DNA from: Lutibacter sp.
GTDB lineage: Bacteria > Bacteroidota > Bacteroidia > Flavobacteriales > Flavobacteriaceae
Assembly (NCBI GenBank): GCA_030748365.1
Contig: JASMME010000077.1
Coordinates: 1 to 6,591, forward strand
Direction: 5' to 3'
DNA: 6,591 bases
Notes under the pieces: generated by a model
Databases searched by the model: none
What the model saw: only the letters and a program-made list of their open reading frames with translations
What the model was told of the DNA's origin: nothing
Shown: positions 6,479-6,591 of the stretch, in pieces
Layout of the letters: every line of letters begins with the position of its first letter
Numbering within the stretch: position 1 is the first letter of the stretch
Program-made: the position numbers and the translations under genes

Positions 6479-6559
6479 GTTGCCTAAAAAAAGCCGCTGC
6501 GTTTAGGGTCTTCAGCAGACGATGGATAATAACCTGCAGTACGTTTTTAAAAAGGCAAC
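6479..6559. repeat. 81-bp segment bounded by a 7-bp inverted repeat
   Basis: GTTGCCT (6479-6485) and AGGCAAC (6553-6559) are exact inverted repeats. A seven-A run lies inside the left arm and T5A5 inside the right, so pairing could extend imperfectly. The terminator-like hairpin at 6486-6518 lies within. It may be an extended RNA structure or chance; no target-site duplication was seen. Confidence 0.2.
6486..6518 (-). terminator. Candidate intrinsic terminator reading toward acpP
   Basis: On the minus strand CTGCTG (6518-6513) pairs with CAGCGG (6499-6494), including one U-G pair, around a 13-base loop. One C and a run of seven T (6492-6486) follow. On the plus strand the same stem has a C-A mismatch and no T run, so the signal is minus-strand specific. 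It would end a transcript entering from the right before the acpP promoter. The large loop lowers confidence. Confidence 0.4.
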
Positions 6560-6591
6560 CCATTTTGACAGAATAGATATATGCACGCCAC

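Larger units (their letters stand above)
6313..6591. other. Intergenic region upstream of acpP, running to the right edge
   Basis: These 279 bases hold no gene that I can support. They contain the acpP leader and promoter, the dyad and the terminator-like hairpin listed separately. The 70 or so bases at the right edge remain open in minus-strand frames that stop at 6452-6450, 6514-6512 and 6549-6547, so the tail of a minus-strand gene could begin there. A plus-strand ATG at 6581 is also possible. None can be judged from so few codons. Confidence 0.6.

Noticed and set aside
6450..6590. Minus-strand frame of 46 codons open from the right edge, as the end of a gene.
   Set aside because: The translation resembles no known protein, the frame covers the terminator-like hairpin, and other minus-strand frames are also open for shorter distances.
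6581..6591. ATG at 6581 as the start of a divergent plus-strand gene.
   Set aside because: Fewer than four codons are visible. The opening residues (M-H-A) match no neighbour I expect, such as PurN, and no promoter or leader signal supports it.

Overview
The window looks like chromosomal core sequence from a member of the Bacteroidota, most likely class Flavobacteriia. Three things support this. The gene order acpP-fabF-rnc-(IPExxxVDY protein)-pyk is one I associate with that group. The start codons lack Shine-Dalgarno sequences and sit in AT-rich leaders. Two intergenic gaps carry the Bacteroidota-type promoter box TAnnTTTG. No mobile element, CRISPR array, tRNA, rRNA or sign of recent transfer was seen.

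Layout. Bases 2-2088 hold two plus-strand genes separated by 2 bp. The first is the membrane-embedded C-terminal part of what is probably an M28-type membrane peptidase, cut by the left edge. The second is a complete DUF2891 protein with a probable lipoprotein signal. Bases 2085-6312 hold five minus-strand genes, transcribed right to left: acpP (acyl carrier protein), fabF (ketoacyl-ACP synthase II), rnc (RNase III), an IPExxxVDY-family protein of unknown function, and pyk (pyruvate kinase). Spacings are 7, 4, 81 and 2 bp. The two blocks converge, and the stop codons of the DUF2891 gene and pyk overlap in the four bases TTAG. The last 279 bases (6313-6591) are the acpP upstream region and contain a well-formed promoter, a short dyad and a minus-strand terminator-like hairpin.

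How the genes fit together. AcpP and FabF work directly together in fatty-acid elongation. RNase III follows in the same apparent transcript. The 81-bp gap after rnc has its own promoter candidate, so the IPExxxVDY gene and pyk probably form a second unit that can also be reached by read-through.

I see no undescribed system here. The observations most worth a second look are at residue level: pyruvate kinase carries the residue set of the K+-independent type, and RNase III has Asn where the family usually has a metal-binding Asp. The overlapping convergent stops, with a terminator-like hairpin inside the opposing gene, are also of interest.
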